This document shows, one piece after another, positions 19,928-29,534 of a stretch of DNA of 64,000 nucleotides. The stretch spans positions 3,224,001-3,288,000 of the forward strand of contig NZ_CP042968.1 of assembly GCF_001693515.2 (NCBI RefSeq), in the 5' to 3' direction. The notes under the pieces were generated by a model that searched no databases, was not told the origin of the DNA, and was given only the letters and a program-made list of their open reading frames with translations. The position numbers were made by a program, and so were the translations under genes. The stretch's first letter is position 1. Every line of letters starts with the position of its first letter. The DNA is from Bradyrhizobium paxllaeri (GTDB taxonomy: Bacteria > Pseudomonadota > Alphaproteobacteria > Rhizobiales > Xanthobacteraceae).

Positions 19928-20899
19928 TCAGTCTGAGGCGGCCAGCGCATGAACCGAAAACATCCTGTCCCGGTCGGTCCAGGATTCCCGTACCGACCAG
20001 CCCGACTCGCGCGCCAGGGTGGTGAAGCGGTCGAGGCTGTATTTATAGCTCGATTCGGTGTGGATGCTCTCGCCGGGACGGAATGAAAAATTCCGTCCCA
20101 GGATGCGCACGCTCTGCGCCTTCTTGGAAATCAAGTGCATCTCGATGCGATGCCGCTCGCGGTTATAGACCGAACGGTGCATGAAGGCGGATACGTCGAA
20201 ATTGCCGCCGAGCTCGCGGTTGATGCGGACCAGGACGTTGAGATTGAATTTCGCGGTGACGCCGGCGGCGTCGTTATAGGCGTCGTAGAGCACGCGCTCG
20301 TTCTTTTCGAGGTCGACGCCGATAATCATCTGCGCGCCGTCGCCCAGAATGTCGCGGGCGCTGCGCAGGAAGGCGCGCGCCTCATCCGGATCGAAATTGC
20401 CGAGCGTCGATCCCGGAAAGAAACCGACCTTCGGCATCCCTTCGATCTCGGGCGGCAGGGTAAACGGCGTGGTGAAATCGGCAGCCACCGGATACACGCC
20501 GAGATCGGGAAAATCCTTGCGCAAGGCTCCGGCCTGCGCGTTCAGGAAGTCGCCGGAAATATCGACCGGGACGTAGGCGGAAAAATCGCAGCGCTCCAGC
20601 AGCAGCCGGACCTTGGTGGTGGCGCCGGCGCCGAACTCCACCAGGGCTGCGCCTTTCGGAATGATGGCGGCGATCTCGTCGCCGTGGCCACGCAGGATGC
20701 CGAGTTCGGTCCGGGTCGGGTAATATTCCGGCAGCACCGTGATCTGCTCGAACAGCTCGGAGCCCGCGGCGTCGTAGAAATATTTCGGCGACAGGCGTTT
20801 TGGAAACCGCGAGAGGTCGCCGATCACGTCGCTGGCAAAGGCGGAGGTCTGCTCATCGAACTGATACGTCTGAGCCAAAGCGGCGGCGTGCACATTCAT
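19928..20899 (-). CDS. egtD: L-histidine N-alpha-methyltransferase
   Basis: A 323-residue EgtD, which trimethylates histidine to hercynine using SAM, the first step of ergothioneine synthesis. Family landmarks are LSPKYFYDAAGSELFEQITVLPEYYPTR, the SAM loop LVEFGAGATTKVRLLL and GFFPGSTLGNFDP. AGGAG sits six bases before the ATG at 20899; the open frame extends 11 codons upstream without family sequence. It follows egtB by 48 bases in the same direction. Confidence 0.94.
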   Translation of the reverse strand: MNVHAAALAQTYQFDEQTSAFASDVIGDLSRFPKRLSPKYFYDAAGSELFEQITVLPEYYPTRTELGILRGHGDEIAAIIPKGAALVEFGAGATTKVRLLLERCDFSAYVPVDISGDFLNAQAGALRKDFPDLGVYPVAADFTTPFTLPPEIEGMPKVGFFPGSTLGNFDPDEARAFLRSARDILGDGAQMIIGVDLEKNERVLYDAYNDAAGVTAKFNLNVLVRINRELGGNFDVSAFMHRSVYNRERHRIEMHLISKKAQSVRILGRNFSFRPGESIHTESSYKYSLDRFTTLARESGWSVRESWTDRDRMFSVHALAASD

Positions 20900-20947
20900 G
20901 ATACTCTCCTGAACGCGCTTTCCGGCGCGCAATGATGATCGAAAACA

Positions 20948-22198
20948 TCAGGCGTAGTCGGCGAGGCGCAGCCCCGTGAATTGCCAGCGATGATGCGGGT
21001 AGAAGAAGTTGCGGTAGGTGATACGGCTGTGGCCGGCGGGAGTTGCAAGCGAGGAGCCGCGCAGCACCAACTGGTTGACCATGAACTTGCCGTTGTATTC
21101 GCCGAGCGCGCCCTCTATGGCGCGGTAGCCGGGGTAGGGGGCATAGGCGCTGCGGGTCCACTGCCAGACGATGCCGAAGGCATCGTTGAGCTGGCCGGCG
21201 CGGGCGGCGACTTCCCATTCCATTTCGGTCGGCAGGTGCCTGCCGGCCCAGCGGGCGAACGCGTCCGCCTCGTAATAGCTGACATGGCTGACCGGGGCGG
21301 CCGGGTCGATCGGCTGCAATCCGCCGAGGGTCATGATCCGCCATTCGCCGCCAGTCTGGCGCCAGTGGCCGGGCGCCTGCCAGCCCTCGTTGGTCGCGGC
21401 GGCAAAGCCGTCCATCAGCCACAGCGTGGCGGTGCCGTAGCCGCCGTCCTGCATGAAGGCCAGCCATTCGGCATTGGTCACGAGGTTGCGGGCGAGCCGG
21501 ACCGGGCCGACGAGGGCGCGGTGGGCGGGTTTTTCATTGTCGAAATGGAAGCTGTCGTCGGCATGCCCGACGGTGTGGATGCCCTCGTTGAGGGTGACCC
21601 ATTCCTCCGCCGAACGGTGCTGCGCCGGGAAGCGCCATGCCGGATCATAGGCCGGCGGGATCGGGTTCTGGGCAAAGGCGTGCAGGATATCGGTCAGCAT
21701 CAATTCCTGATGCTGCTGCTCGTGGTTGAGGCCGACTTCGACCAGCGGGACGAGGCCGGCGAGGCGCTCCTCGCCGGCCGTCTGGAAGAATTTGATCACG
21801 GCAGCGTCGACATGGCGGCGATAGGCGGTGACCTCGTCCGCGCTCGGGCGGGTCAAATGGCCGCGCTGGTGACGGGCGTGCCGCGGGCCGGCGCTGACAT
21901 AGTAGGAATTGAACAGAAATGCGTAGTCGGGGTGAAAGGGCTGGTAACCCTCGCAGTGCTCGCCGAGCAGGAATTGCTCGAAAAACCAGGTGGTATGGGC
22001 GCGATGCCACTTCGCCGGGCTGGCATCCGGCATCGACTGAATGAGCTGGTCCTCGGGGCTCAAGGGCGCGGCCCGGCGCTCGGTCTCGCCGCGGACGGCC
22101 AGATAGGCTTCCACCAAATTCTGGGCGAGGGTGCCTGAATCGGAGAAAAGTGACGGGGTGGGGCTGGCAAACGACGCTGCGGATACTGGTTTCGTCAC
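20948..22198 (-). CDS. egtB: ergothioneine biosynthesis protein EgtB (sulfoxide synthase)
   Basis: A 416-residue EgtB. An N-terminal DinB-like domain holds the iron-binding histidines (AKWHRAHTTWFFEQFLL and NHEQQHQELMLTDI), and a C-terminal FGE-sulfatase-like domain begins near RLARNLVTNAEWLAF and ends in NFFYPHHRWQFTGLRLADYA. It couples hercynine to a cysteine donor with O2. It starts with GTG with GGAG upstream. With egtD it forms a two-gene ergothioneine unit; egtC and egtE are not visible here. Confidence 0.94.
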   Translation of the reverse strand: MTKPVSAASFASPTPSLFSDSGTLAQNLVEAYLAVRGETERRAAPLSPEDQLIQSMPDASPAKWHRAHTTWFFEQFLLGEHCEGYQPFHPDYAFLFNSYYVSAGPRHARHQRGHLTRPSADEVTAYRRHVDAAVIKFFQTAGEERLAGLVPLVEVGLNHEQQHQELMLTDILHAFAQNPIPPAYDPAWRFPAQHRSAEEWVTLNEGIHTVGHADDSFHFDNEKPAHRALVGPVRLARNLVTNAEWLAFMQDGGYGTATLWLMDGFAAATNEGWQAPGHWRQTGGEWRIMTLGGLQPIDPAAPVSHVSYYEADAFARWAGRHLPTEMEWEVAARAGQLNDAFGIVWQWTRSAYAPYPGYRAIEGALGEYNGKFMVNQLVLRGSSLATPAGHSRITYRNFFYPHHRWQFTGLRLADYA

Positions 22199-22498
22199 AG
22201 GTTTCTCCGGTGAGCGGGGAGAACGTTAGGCTGGCAAACTGGTTCCCCTTGGGCAGTCCGTCCTACATAGGGGTTCCCCTCCGGGAAAAAAGCCTTCCGC
22301 GGCTATGATATTAATGCCTTCAAACCATGGGTGGTGGCCGCGTCGAACCGCTCCAATCCGGCTCCCGCATGCCAGCTCTTCGGCATTTTACTTTGGATGA
22401 ACAACGGTTTGGGCTACATATAGGGCCAGTAACCGGGTTACATGGTCGGCCCAACGGGCGAAGCCGCAAGGGGCTGTGCGCCTTAAAAGGAAGCGAAT

Positions 22499-22837
22499 AT
22501 GAGCATCGAGCAATTCATCGCCAACGAAGTGAAGTCGAACGACGTCGTGCTGTTTATGAAGGGCACGCCGCAGTTTCCGCAGTGCGGTTTCTCCGGCCAG
22601 GTGGTTCAGATCCTCGACCACGTCGGTGTCGGCTACAAGGGCCTGAACGTCCTCGAATCCGCCGAGCTTCGCAACGGCATCAAGGAATATTCGAACTGGC
22701 CGACCATTCCGCAGCTCTACGTCAAGGGTGAGTTCATCGGCGGTTGCGATATCATCCGCGAGATGTTCCAGGCCGGTGAATTGCAGCAGCTGTTTGCCGA
22801 CAAGGGCGTCACCCTCAACGCGGCAGCCTCCGCCTGA
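22499..22837 (+). CDS. grxD: monothiol glutaredoxin Grx4/GrxD
   Basis: A 112-residue monothiol glutaredoxin with the CGFS active site (FPQCGFSGQ), KGTPQFPQ before it and the GSH-binding [19 protein letters not shown]. It binds a bridging [2Fe-2S] cluster with glutathione and works with BolA in Fe-S delivery. AAAGGAAG precedes the ATG. The macro-domain gene begins with the base after its stop. Confidence 0.96.
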   Translation: MSIEQFIANEVKSNDVVLFMKGTPQFPQCGFSGQVVQILDHVGVGYKGLNVLESAELRNGIKEYSNWPTIPQLYVKGEFIGGCDIIREMFQAGELQQLFADKGVTLNAAASA

Positions 22838-23386
22838 GTGCGTCAGGCGCGCCAGGTAGGCCAGGCGCGGCTCGAAGTCATCGTTGCCGACATCACCTCT
22901 TTGCGCGTTGACGCCATCGTCAACGCAGCGAATTCGTCGCTGCTTGGTGGGGGCGGCGTCGATGGTGCTATTCATCGCGCCGCGGGGCCGGAACTCGTTG
23001 CCGAATGCCGCATGCTCCACGGCTGCAAGACCGGCAATGCCAAGATCACCAAGGGCTATCGGCTCGCAGCCAAACACGTGATCCACACGGTTGGGCCGGT
23101 GTGGAACGGCGGCACACTCGGCGAGGACGATCTGCTTGCCTCCTGCTATCGCCGCTCGATGGAACTGTGCCAGAAGCACAGCCTCGCATCCGTTGCCTTT
23201 CCGGCGATTTCTACCGGCATCTATCGCTTTCCTGCCGACCGTGCTGCCGGTATTGCGGTCGCGACCGTTGTCGATGCGCTGGCTGCGGCGCCCCACGTGA
23301 CAAAAGTCATCTTCTGCTGCTTCTCTCCTGAGAGCGGTCGGCTGCATGAAGAGGCATTGGCGGCCTTCGGCAGCCCTTGTCCCTGA
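22838..23386 (+). CDS. macro-domain protein, O-acetyl-ADP-ribose deacetylase type
   Basis: A 182-residue MacroD-like protein: [46 protein letters not shown] and [12 protein letters not shown]. These proteins hydrolyse O-acetyl-ADP-ribose or remove ADP-ribose from proteins. It starts with GTG immediately after the grxD stop (TGAGTG), so translation is probably coupled. The functional link to Fe-S or thiol metabolism is unproven. Confidence 0.92.
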   Translation: MRQARQVGQARLEVIVADITSLRVDAIVNAANSSLLGGGGVDGAIHRAAGPELVAECRMLHGCKTGNAKITKGYRLAAKHVIHTVGPVWNGGTLGEDDLLASCYRRSMELCQKHSLASVAFPAISTGIYRFPADRAAGIAVATVVDALAAAPHVTKVIFCCFSPESGRLHEEALAAFGSPCP

Positions 23387-23433
23387 TCGTGCCTCCGCTA
23401 CACTCCCCCGTGAATTCCGGGGAGAGGGGTCCA

Positions 23434-24714
23434 ATGAATTCACGCCAAATCCTGCGCGCGCTGGCCACCGGTGCGTTGTTGCTGGCGGCAGCGCCGGTCC
23501 ATGCCGAAGGCACGTTCGATATTCCCGCCGGCGCGCATTTCAACAAGGACAAGCTTGCGAAGATCACCGAGTTCTTCAAGAACGAGGTCGCGACCGGCAA
23601 GATCGCCGGCGCCAACGTCCTGATCCAGCAGCGCGGCAAGCCGGTTTATCACGAGACCTTCGGCGTGCAGGACGTGGTGTCCAAGGCGCCGATCACGGAC
23701 AAGACCATCTTCCGCCTGTCTTCGCTGACCAAGGCCATCACGTCTGTCGTGGCGATGCAGTTGATCCAGGATGGCAAGATCAAGCTCGACGATCCCGTCT
23801 CGAAATACATTCCCTCCTTCGCAAACATGAAAGTCGGCGTGGAGAAAAAGGCCGAGGATGGCACCAGGACGCTCGAACTGGTGCCGCTGACGCGGCCGAT
23901 TACTGTCCTCGACCTGATGCGTCATACCTCCGGTATCACCTACGGCTTCTATGGCGACAGCCTGGTGCGCAAGGCCTACAAGGAGGCCAACCTCTATGCA
24001 GGCGAGTTCGACCTGGCCGAGTTCGCCGAGCGGATCGCCAAGCTGCCGCTGCACAACCAGCCGGGAGCGCTCTGGCAATACGGCCATTCCACCGACATCC
24101 TGGCGCGGATCATGGAGATCGTGTCCGGAAAATCACTGCTCGAGATCGAGCGGGAAAAGCTGCTCGATCCGCTCGGCATGGCCGACACCAACTTCTTCGT
24201 CACCCAGCCGGAGCGGCTGCAGCGGCTCGCCCAACCGTTGCCGAACGACAGTGATTTCCGGGTCGGCCGTCTATACAGGACCGAGGTTCGCCAGAAATGG
24301 GAATCCGCCAGCGGCGGCATGGTTTCGACCATGTCGGATTTTTCGAAATTTGCGCAGATGCTGACCAATGGCGGCACGTTCGAGGGCAAGACCTATCTCA
24401 CCCCGCAGACGTTCGAACTCATGACGTCGGACCACGCCGGCAAGGACTCTGGCGTCGCGCGGGACCATTACTATTTCCCCGGTGACGGTTTCGGCATGGG
24501 CCTTGGACTTGCCGTGCGCACCGATCCCGGCAATGCCAAGCCGCCGCCGCCGGGATCGCTGGGTGAATTGAAATGGGACGGTGCGTCTGGCTGCTATATG
24601 GTGGTCGACCGCAAGCAGGACATGTTCTTCGTGGTGCTGGAGCAGACGCCGACGGAACGTCAGCGCGTCCAGCGGACGCTGAAGCAGTTGGTCTATGAAG
24701 CATTGGAGAACTGA
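23434..24714 (+). CDS. serine hydrolase (beta-lactamase/class C family), exported
   Basis: A 426-residue protein with a Sec signal (LATGALLLAAAPVHAEG) and the serine-hydrolase SxxK motif SLTK (RLSSLTKAITS). The second motif reads YGH (WQYGHSTDILARI) instead of YxN, and the C-terminal WDGASG region stands where KTG would be. This fits esterase or D-peptidase members of the family rather than a beta-lactamase. GGAGAGGGG precedes the ATG at 23434. It overlaps a paralogue by 20 bp. Confidence 0.87.
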   Translation: MNSRQILRALATGALLLAAAPVHAEGTFDIPAGAHFNKDKLAKITEFFKNEVATGKIAGANVLIQQRGKPVYHETFGVQDVVSKAPITDKTIFRLSSLTKAITSVVAMQLIQDGKIKLDDPVSKYIPSFANMKVGVEKKAEDGTRTLELVPLTRPITVLDLMRHTSGITYGFYGDSLVRKAYKEANLYAGEFDLAEFAERIAKLPLHNQPGALWQYGHSTDILARIMEIVSGKSLLEIEREKLLDPLGMADTNFFVTQPERLQRLAQPLPNDSDFRVGRLYRTEVRQKWESASGGMVSTMSDFSKFAQMLTNGGTFEGKTYLTPQTFELMTSDHAGKDSGVARDHYYFPGDGFGMGLGLAVRTDPGNAKPPPPGSLGELKWDGASGCYMVVDRKQDMFFVVLEQTPTERQRVQRTLKQLVYEALEN

Positions 24715-25999
24715 CGGCGCCATTCGGCGCTGCCTTGTCGCGGCGGCGCTCGCGGTGCTTTCTCTCGGCGGCTCGCCGCATGCGTTGCGGGGCGAGCCGA
24801 AGGCTCCTGACGCGCCAACTTTCTCGCGCGCAGCGCTTGACCAGTTTGGCGACTACGTTCGCAGCGAGATCACGGCCGGCAAGATTCCCGGCGCAGTCAT
24901 GCTGATCCAGCAGCATGGCAAGCTGGTTGATCTCGAATGTTTCGGTGTGCGGGACCCGGGGACCGGCACGCCGATGACGCCGGATACCATTTTCCAGATC
25001 TATTCGATGTCGAAAGCCGTCACCTCGGTCGCCGCGATGATGCTGGTCGACGACGGCAAGCTGGCTCTCGACGATCCCGTGTCGAAATACATTCCGTCCT
25101 TTGCGGACGCGAAAGTCGGCGTCGATGTTTCCGATGAAGCAGGAAAGTATCCGCTCAAGCTTGAGCCGTTGAAACGGCCGATCACGATCAGGGACCTGCT
25201 GCGGCACACGTCGGGGATCACTTACGGCTTCTTCGGCGAAACCGCGGTGCAGAAACTCTATGCCGATCCCAAACTGTACGCCGGTGACTTCGACAATGCC
25301 GAATTTGCCGACCGGATCGCGACACTGCCGCTCGCCGATCAACCCGCAACGCGTTGGAACTACAGCCATTCAACCGACGTGCTCGGCCGCGTTGTCGAAG
25401 TGGCCTCGGGGCAGACGCTGTTTCAATTCGAGAAGCAGCGGCTGTTCGATCCGCTCGGCATGTCCGAGACAACGTACTACGTCGCAGATACATCGAAGTG
25501 GGCGCGCATCGCCCAGGCATATCCGGTCGATCGTTTTCGGGTGGCCGGAATCAGGGATCCGGCACTGCCGCGGCGCTGGGAATCCGGCGGTGCGGGCCTG
25601 GTCTCGACGGCCGGCGACTACGCGCGCTTCCTGCAAATGCTGCTGAATGGCGGCGAGCTGGACGGCAAACGGTACCTCAAAGCCGAGACGGTCGCATTGA
25701 TGACGTCCGATCAGATCGGACCGGAGACCGGGATCATTCACGATCCCTTCTATTTCCCGGGCCCGACCTCTGGCTTCGGCCTTGGCTTTGCCGTGCGCAC
25801 CTCGCCGCCGCCGGGTACGACGTGGCCGCTCGGTGAATACCGCTGGGATGCGGCGGGCGGCAGCTTCTATTTCGTCGATCCCAAGGACGACTTGCTCGTT
25901 GTTTTCATGGTGCAGGCCCCGACGCAAGGCGGACGTATTCAACTGACGTTGAAGACGATGATGTTTGAAGCGCTAGGCAAGGGCCTGCGCAAGGATTGA
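24695..25999 (+). CDS. serine hydrolase (beta-lactamase/class C family), paralogue
   Basis: A 434-residue paralogue of the preceding gene, with the SxxK motif SMSK (QIYSMSKAVTS) and YSH as the second motif (WNYSHSTDVLGRV). Shared stretches such as LDDPVSKYIPSFA and LRHTSGITYGF show a tandem duplication. The N-terminus has a hydrophobic export signal (CLVAAALAVLSLGGS). Its start lies inside the end of the upstream gene, indicating coupled translation. The substrate is unknown. Confidence 0.87.
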   Translation: MKHWRTDGAIRRCLVAAALAVLSLGGSPHALRGEPKAPDAPTFSRAALDQFGDYVRSEITAGKIPGAVMLIQQHGKLVDLECFGVRDPGTGTPMTPDTIFQIYSMSKAVTSVAAMMLVDDGKLALDDPVSKYIPSFADAKVGVDVSDEAGKYPLKLEPLKRPITIRDLLRHTSGITYGFFGETAVQKLYADPKLYAGDFDNAEFADRIATLPLADQPATRWNYSHSTDVLGRVVEVASGQTLFQFEKQRLFDPLGMSETTYYVADTSKWARIAQAYPVDRFRVAGIRDPALPRRWESGGAGLVSTAGDYARFLQMLLNGGELDGKRYLKAETVALMTSDQIGPETGIIHDPFYFPGPTSGFGLGFAVRTSPPPGTTWPLGEYRWDAAGGSFYFVDPKDDLLVVFMVQAPTQGGRIQLTLKTMMFEALGKGLRKD

Positions 26000-26011
26000 C
26001 TCTTCGCCGGA

Positions 26012-26172
26012 CTAGGACGCGAACTCATTAGCGCGCAGCCATAGCCTGATCGATGCGAGTTGAACGAAGGCAAGGTAGTTGGCGGCGAGCTTGTCATAGC
26101 GCGTCGCAACCCGGCGGCAGTGCTTGATCTTGTTGAAGAAGCGCTCGACCAAGTTCCGAGCTCGTAGCGCAT
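26012..26172 (-). mobile_element. IS5-family transposase remnant (C-terminal end)
   Basis: Reading the minus strand gives ALRARNLVERFFNKIKHCR, then VATRYDKLAANYLAF and SIRLWLRANEFAS with a stop at 26012. This is the C-terminal 50 or so residues of an IS5-group (DDE) transposase. The N-terminal two-thirds is absent. At its truncated edge an inverted repeat is seen: ATGATTCGGCCCCT at 26171 onward and AGGGGCCTTGAATCAT to 26207. It is a decayed insertion sequence. Confidence 0.82.
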
Positions 26173-26406
26173 GATTCGGCCCCTCGATTTAGGGGCCTTG
26201 AATCATCGTCGCCAGGTGGGCTCAACATGCCCGGCCAAGGAGTGCTTAGGTCGCGCCCGAAAGCGGACGCGTTATGCTCACTTTGAGTTTTGTCGTTCGT
26301 GACCCAAATCAGACATTGAATGACCCCCGGGTTGGCCCGTCCAACTTGAACAGAGGGCATTCTTGCCTGAGTATTGAATTTGTATTGCGACCAAGGAGGA
26401 TAGCGC

Positions 26407-27912
26407 ATGAGCACTCATCTCACCCGACGCGATATTGGGAAAGCGGCGGCCGCGGCAACACTTGCCTCGTCGTGCGGAACACAAGCTGTCGCACAAACTG
26501 GGCACGCTACAGGCACAGCAACAGCAAATCCCTCTGCCAGAGGATTCCCAACCGGATTTTTCTGGGGCACGGCCACTTCGGCATATCAGATCGAGGGCGC
26601 TTGGAACGAGGACGGCAAGGGCGAGTCCATCTGGGACCGATATGCGCATACCCCAGGCAACATCAGAGACGGTTCGAGCGGCGACATCGCGAACGATCAC
26701 TACCACCGTTACAAGGAGGACGTCGCGCTGATGCAGGGCATCGGCGCGAATGCCTATCGGTTCTCGATCTCCTGGCCACGCATCTTCCCACAAGGCACGG
26801 GCGCGCCGAATGCCAAGGGCCTCGACTTTTACAACAGGCTTGTGGACGAGTTGAAAGCTGCGGGCATCGAGCCGTTTCCTACGCTTTACCACTGGGACCT
26901 GCCACAGGCGCTCCAGGACAAGCGCGGCTGGCAGAACCGCGATACCGCCCAGGCGTTCGCCGACTATGCAGGCTACACGGCCGAGAGGCTGAGCGACCGC
27001 GTCGGCCACTTCTTCACCCTCAACGAATTCCTGTCGTTCACGGACATCGGGCATCAGGGCCTGGAAGTGGACGTGGGCGGCGCGAAGGTAATGCTTCAGA
27101 TAGCGCCCGGTCTGAAGCTCTCACCGGGCGAGCTCAATCAGGTCCGGCATCATGCCGTTCTTGCGCACGGTTTATCGGTGCAGGCCATTCGCGCCAAAGC
27201 CAAGGCCGGAACGAGGTGCGGCCCCGCGGAAAATATCAACATTGCCGTACCGCTGATCGAAAGTGCCGAGAACATCAAGGCCGCACAGCTCGCGACACGT
27301 GAGTCGAACGCGGCCTTCCTCACGGTCATGCTGGAAGGCAAGTATACCGACTCGTACCTCAAGCAGGCGGGCAAGGATGCGCCGAAATTCACCGATGAGG
27401 ACTTAAAGATCATCGGCTCGCCGCTCGACTTCGTCGGCATCAATGTCTACCGGCCGATGCTCTACGTGATGGCATCGGACAAAGCACCCGGCTGGCGCGA
27501 AATTCCTCTCTCAAGGTCGCACCCGAAGATGCACTCGCGCTGGCACACAATAGGCCCCGAGGCGTTGTACTGGGCTCCGAAGTTTCTCCAATCGATCTGG
27601 AACACGCAGGAAATCCACATCACGGAAAACGGTTGCGCGACCGAAGACGTGATCGCCGACGATGGTAAGGTCTATGACACCGACCGCGTCATGTTCCTGC
27701 GCAGTTGCTTGACGCAACTGCAGAGGGCAACAGCCGACGGCGTGCCGGTGAAGGGCTACTTCCAATGGAGTACCATGGATAATTTCGAGTGGAACGCCGG
27801 CTTCGGTAACCGTTTCGGATTGGTGCACGTGGATTTCAAGACGCTGCAGCGCACGCCGAAGCTCAGTGCCTCATTCTTTCGGGAAACGGCGCGGCGCAAT
27901 GCGGTGGCTTGA
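26407..27912 (+). CDS. GH1 beta-glucosidase-like protein, Tat-exported
   Basis: A 501-residue glycoside hydrolase family 1 protein with a Tat signal (TRRDIGKAAAAATLASS). The core reads GFFWGTATSAYQIEGAW. The catalytic acid/base Glu207 sits in FTLNEF and the nucleophile Glu407 in HITENG. The proline that normally follows the acid/base Glu (NEP) is Phe here. It probably cleaves beta-glucosides in the periplasm. A homologue faces it at 28041-29534. AAGGAGG is eight bases upstream. Confidence 0.9.
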   Translation: MSTHLTRRDIGKAAAAATLASSCGTQAVAQTGHATGTATANPSARGFPTGFFWGTATSAYQIEGAWNEDGKGESIWDRYAHTPGNIRDGSSGDIANDHYHRYKEDVALMQGIGANAYRFSISWPRIFPQGTGAPNAKGLDFYNRLVDELKAAGIEPFPTLYHWDLPQALQDKRGWQNRDTAQAFADYAGYTAERLSDRVGHFFTLNEFLSFTDIGHQGLEVDVGGAKVMLQIAPGLKLSPGELNQVRHHAVLAHGLSVQAIRAKAKAGTRCGPAENINIAVPLIESAENIKAAQLATRESNAAFLTVMLEGKYTDSYLKQAGKDAPKFTDEDLKIIGSPLDFVGINVYRPMLYVMASDKAPGWREIPLSRSHPKMHSRWHTIGPEALYWAPKFLQSIWNTQEIHITENGCATEDVIADDGKVYDTDRVMFLRSCLTQLQRATADGVPVKGYFQWSTMDNFEWNAGFGNRFGLVHVDFKTLQRTPKLSASFFRETARRNAVA

Positions 27913-28040
27913 TGGAGCAGCGCATGTCGCTTCTTGGCCCGAAGGCGAAGTGCCGCGATGTCCGCTCCCACGCCGCTGTTGGGGGAGAAGCAGACATCAG
28001 GTGGCCGACCCGCAGCAACCGACTTTTATGAGTACGCACC

Positions 28041-29534
28041 CTAAACCACCGCGTTGCGTGCGATCGTCTCGCGATAGAACGACGCACTGAGCTTGGGTGT
28101 GCGGCGCTGTGTAGCGAAGTCGACGTGGTAGAGGCCGAAGCGCTGTTCATATCCATCCGCCCATTCGAAATTGTCCATCAGGCTCCACAGGAAATATCCG
28201 TGCACGGGCACGCCTTCTGATGTCGCGCGCTGCAACTGCGTCAGATAGTTGCGCAGGTACATGATGCGATCGACGTCATAGATGGTGCCGTCCGCGGCGG
28301 GCTCGTCGCTCCCGGACGTTCCGTTCTCGGTGATGTAGATCGACTTCACGTTCCACAGCTTGGCTACATGACGCGGCACCCAGTACATCGTCTCGGGACC
28401 AGGCCTGAGCCACGTCGCCTTCATGTGCGGGAACGATTTGGGAAATGGCGCCAGGGTGAAGCCGCGTTCGTTGTCGGCGGCAACGACGTAATGATCGGGC
28501 ATGTAGACATTGAGCCCGACAAAATCGATCGGCGAGGCGATGATGCGCAGATCTTCGGCTGTGTATTTCGGGCCCTCTTTGCCGGTCTGCGTGAGATATG
28601 CATCTGTGTATTTTCCCTCGAGCATCACGGTCAGATAGCCGGCATTGAGCTCGCGTGTCGCCATTTCGGCGGCGCGGATGTTCGCCGGCGTTTCGACGGC
28701 AGGGATGCAGCTCACGGCATTCTCCGCCGGACCGACCTTGATTCCGGCCTGTCCATTGGCCCGGATCGCTTGAACCGCGAGACCGTGTCCCAGCGCGACG
28801 TGGTGCCGGACCTGCTTCACGTCAGATGGGGATAGTTTGAGCCCCGGCGCATCTGCACCCCACTCATGTCCGAGATGGACGAGCCTGGAGCATTCGTTGA
28901 TGGTGAAGAAGTGCTTCACGCGATCGCTTAGACGCCCCGTGACATGGGCTGCGTAATCCGCAAATGCCTTTGGTGTATCGCGCGAGGTCCAGCCGCCGAA
29001 GCGGTCCTGCAGCGCCTGCGGCAGGTCCCAGTGATACAGTGTCGCAAACGGCGCGATGCCGTTCGCCAACAGTTCGTCGACAAGGCGGTTGTAGAAATCG
29101 AGGCCCTTTGGGTTTGGCGCCCCGGTTCCTTCCGGGAAGACGCGCGGCCATGCGATCGAGAAGCGGTAGGCCTTGGTGCCCAGCGCCTTCATCAATTGGA
29201 TGTCTTCCTTGAAGAGGCGATAGTGGTCGGTCGCGGTGTCGCCATTGCTGCGATCGGAGATGGTGCCGGGCGTGTGGGAAAAACGGTCCCAGATCGACGG
29301 GCCACGGCCGTCCTCGTTCACGGCGCCCTCGATCTGATAGGCCGAGGTCGCCGTACCCCAGAGAAAACCGTTCGGAAAGCCGGAAGAGGGCCGTTGATTC
29401 TGCGTTTCGGCCGCTTGACCGGATTGAGCCAGGCCGGACCCTGCCGACAGCATCGGCATTCCAAGCGCCGACCAGGCTGCAATTTGGCCAAATTGGCGTC
29501 GGGAAAATCGGGTGAACGGCATCATTTCACTCAT
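28041..29534 (-). CDS. GH1 beta-glucosidase-like protein, Tat-exported (second copy)
   Basis: A GH1 enzyme of about 497 residues, convergent with and clearly homologous to the one at 26407. The Tat signal is FSRRQFGQIAAWSALG, the core GFLWGTATSAYQIEGAV, the acid/base Glu in FTINEC (again no NEP proline) and the nucleophile in YITENG. Three in-frame ATGs lie at 29534, 29525 and 29522, none with a strong Shine-Dalgarno, so the start is uncertain by a few codons. It retains the GHEWG...PGLKLSPSD segment. Confidence 0.9.
   Translation of the reverse strand: MSEMMPFTRFSRRQFGQIAAWSALGMPMLSAGSGLAQSGQAAETQNQRPSSGFPNGFLWGTATSAYQIEGAVNEDGRGPSIWDRFSHTPGTISDRSNGDTATDHYRLFKEDIQLMKALGTKAYRFSIAWPRVFPEGTGAPNPKGLDFYNRLVDELLANGIAPFATLYHWDLPQALQDRFGGWTSRDTPKAFADYAAHVTGRLSDRVKHFFTINECSRLVHLGHEWGADAPGLKLSPSDVKQVRHHVALGHGLAVQAIRANGQAGIKVGPAENAVSCIPAVETPANIRAAEMATRELNAGYLTVMLEGKYTDAYLTQTGKEGPKYTAEDLRIIASPIDFVGLNVYMPDHYVVAADNERGFTLAPFPKSFPHMKATWLRPGPETMYWVPRHVAKLWNVKSIYITENGTSGSDEPAADGTIYDVDRIMYLRNYLTQLQRATSEGVPVHGYFLWSLMDNFEWADGYEQRFGLYHVDFATQRRTPKLSASFYRETIARNAVV

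Noticed and set aside
20981..22138. A 385-codon plus-strand frame over egtB
   Set aside because: EgtB motifs (HEQQHQE, FGE-like end) are clear on the minus strand.
23434..25999. Beta-lactamase resistance genes
   Set aside because: The second motif is YxH and no KTG is visible, so these are better called general serine hydrolases.
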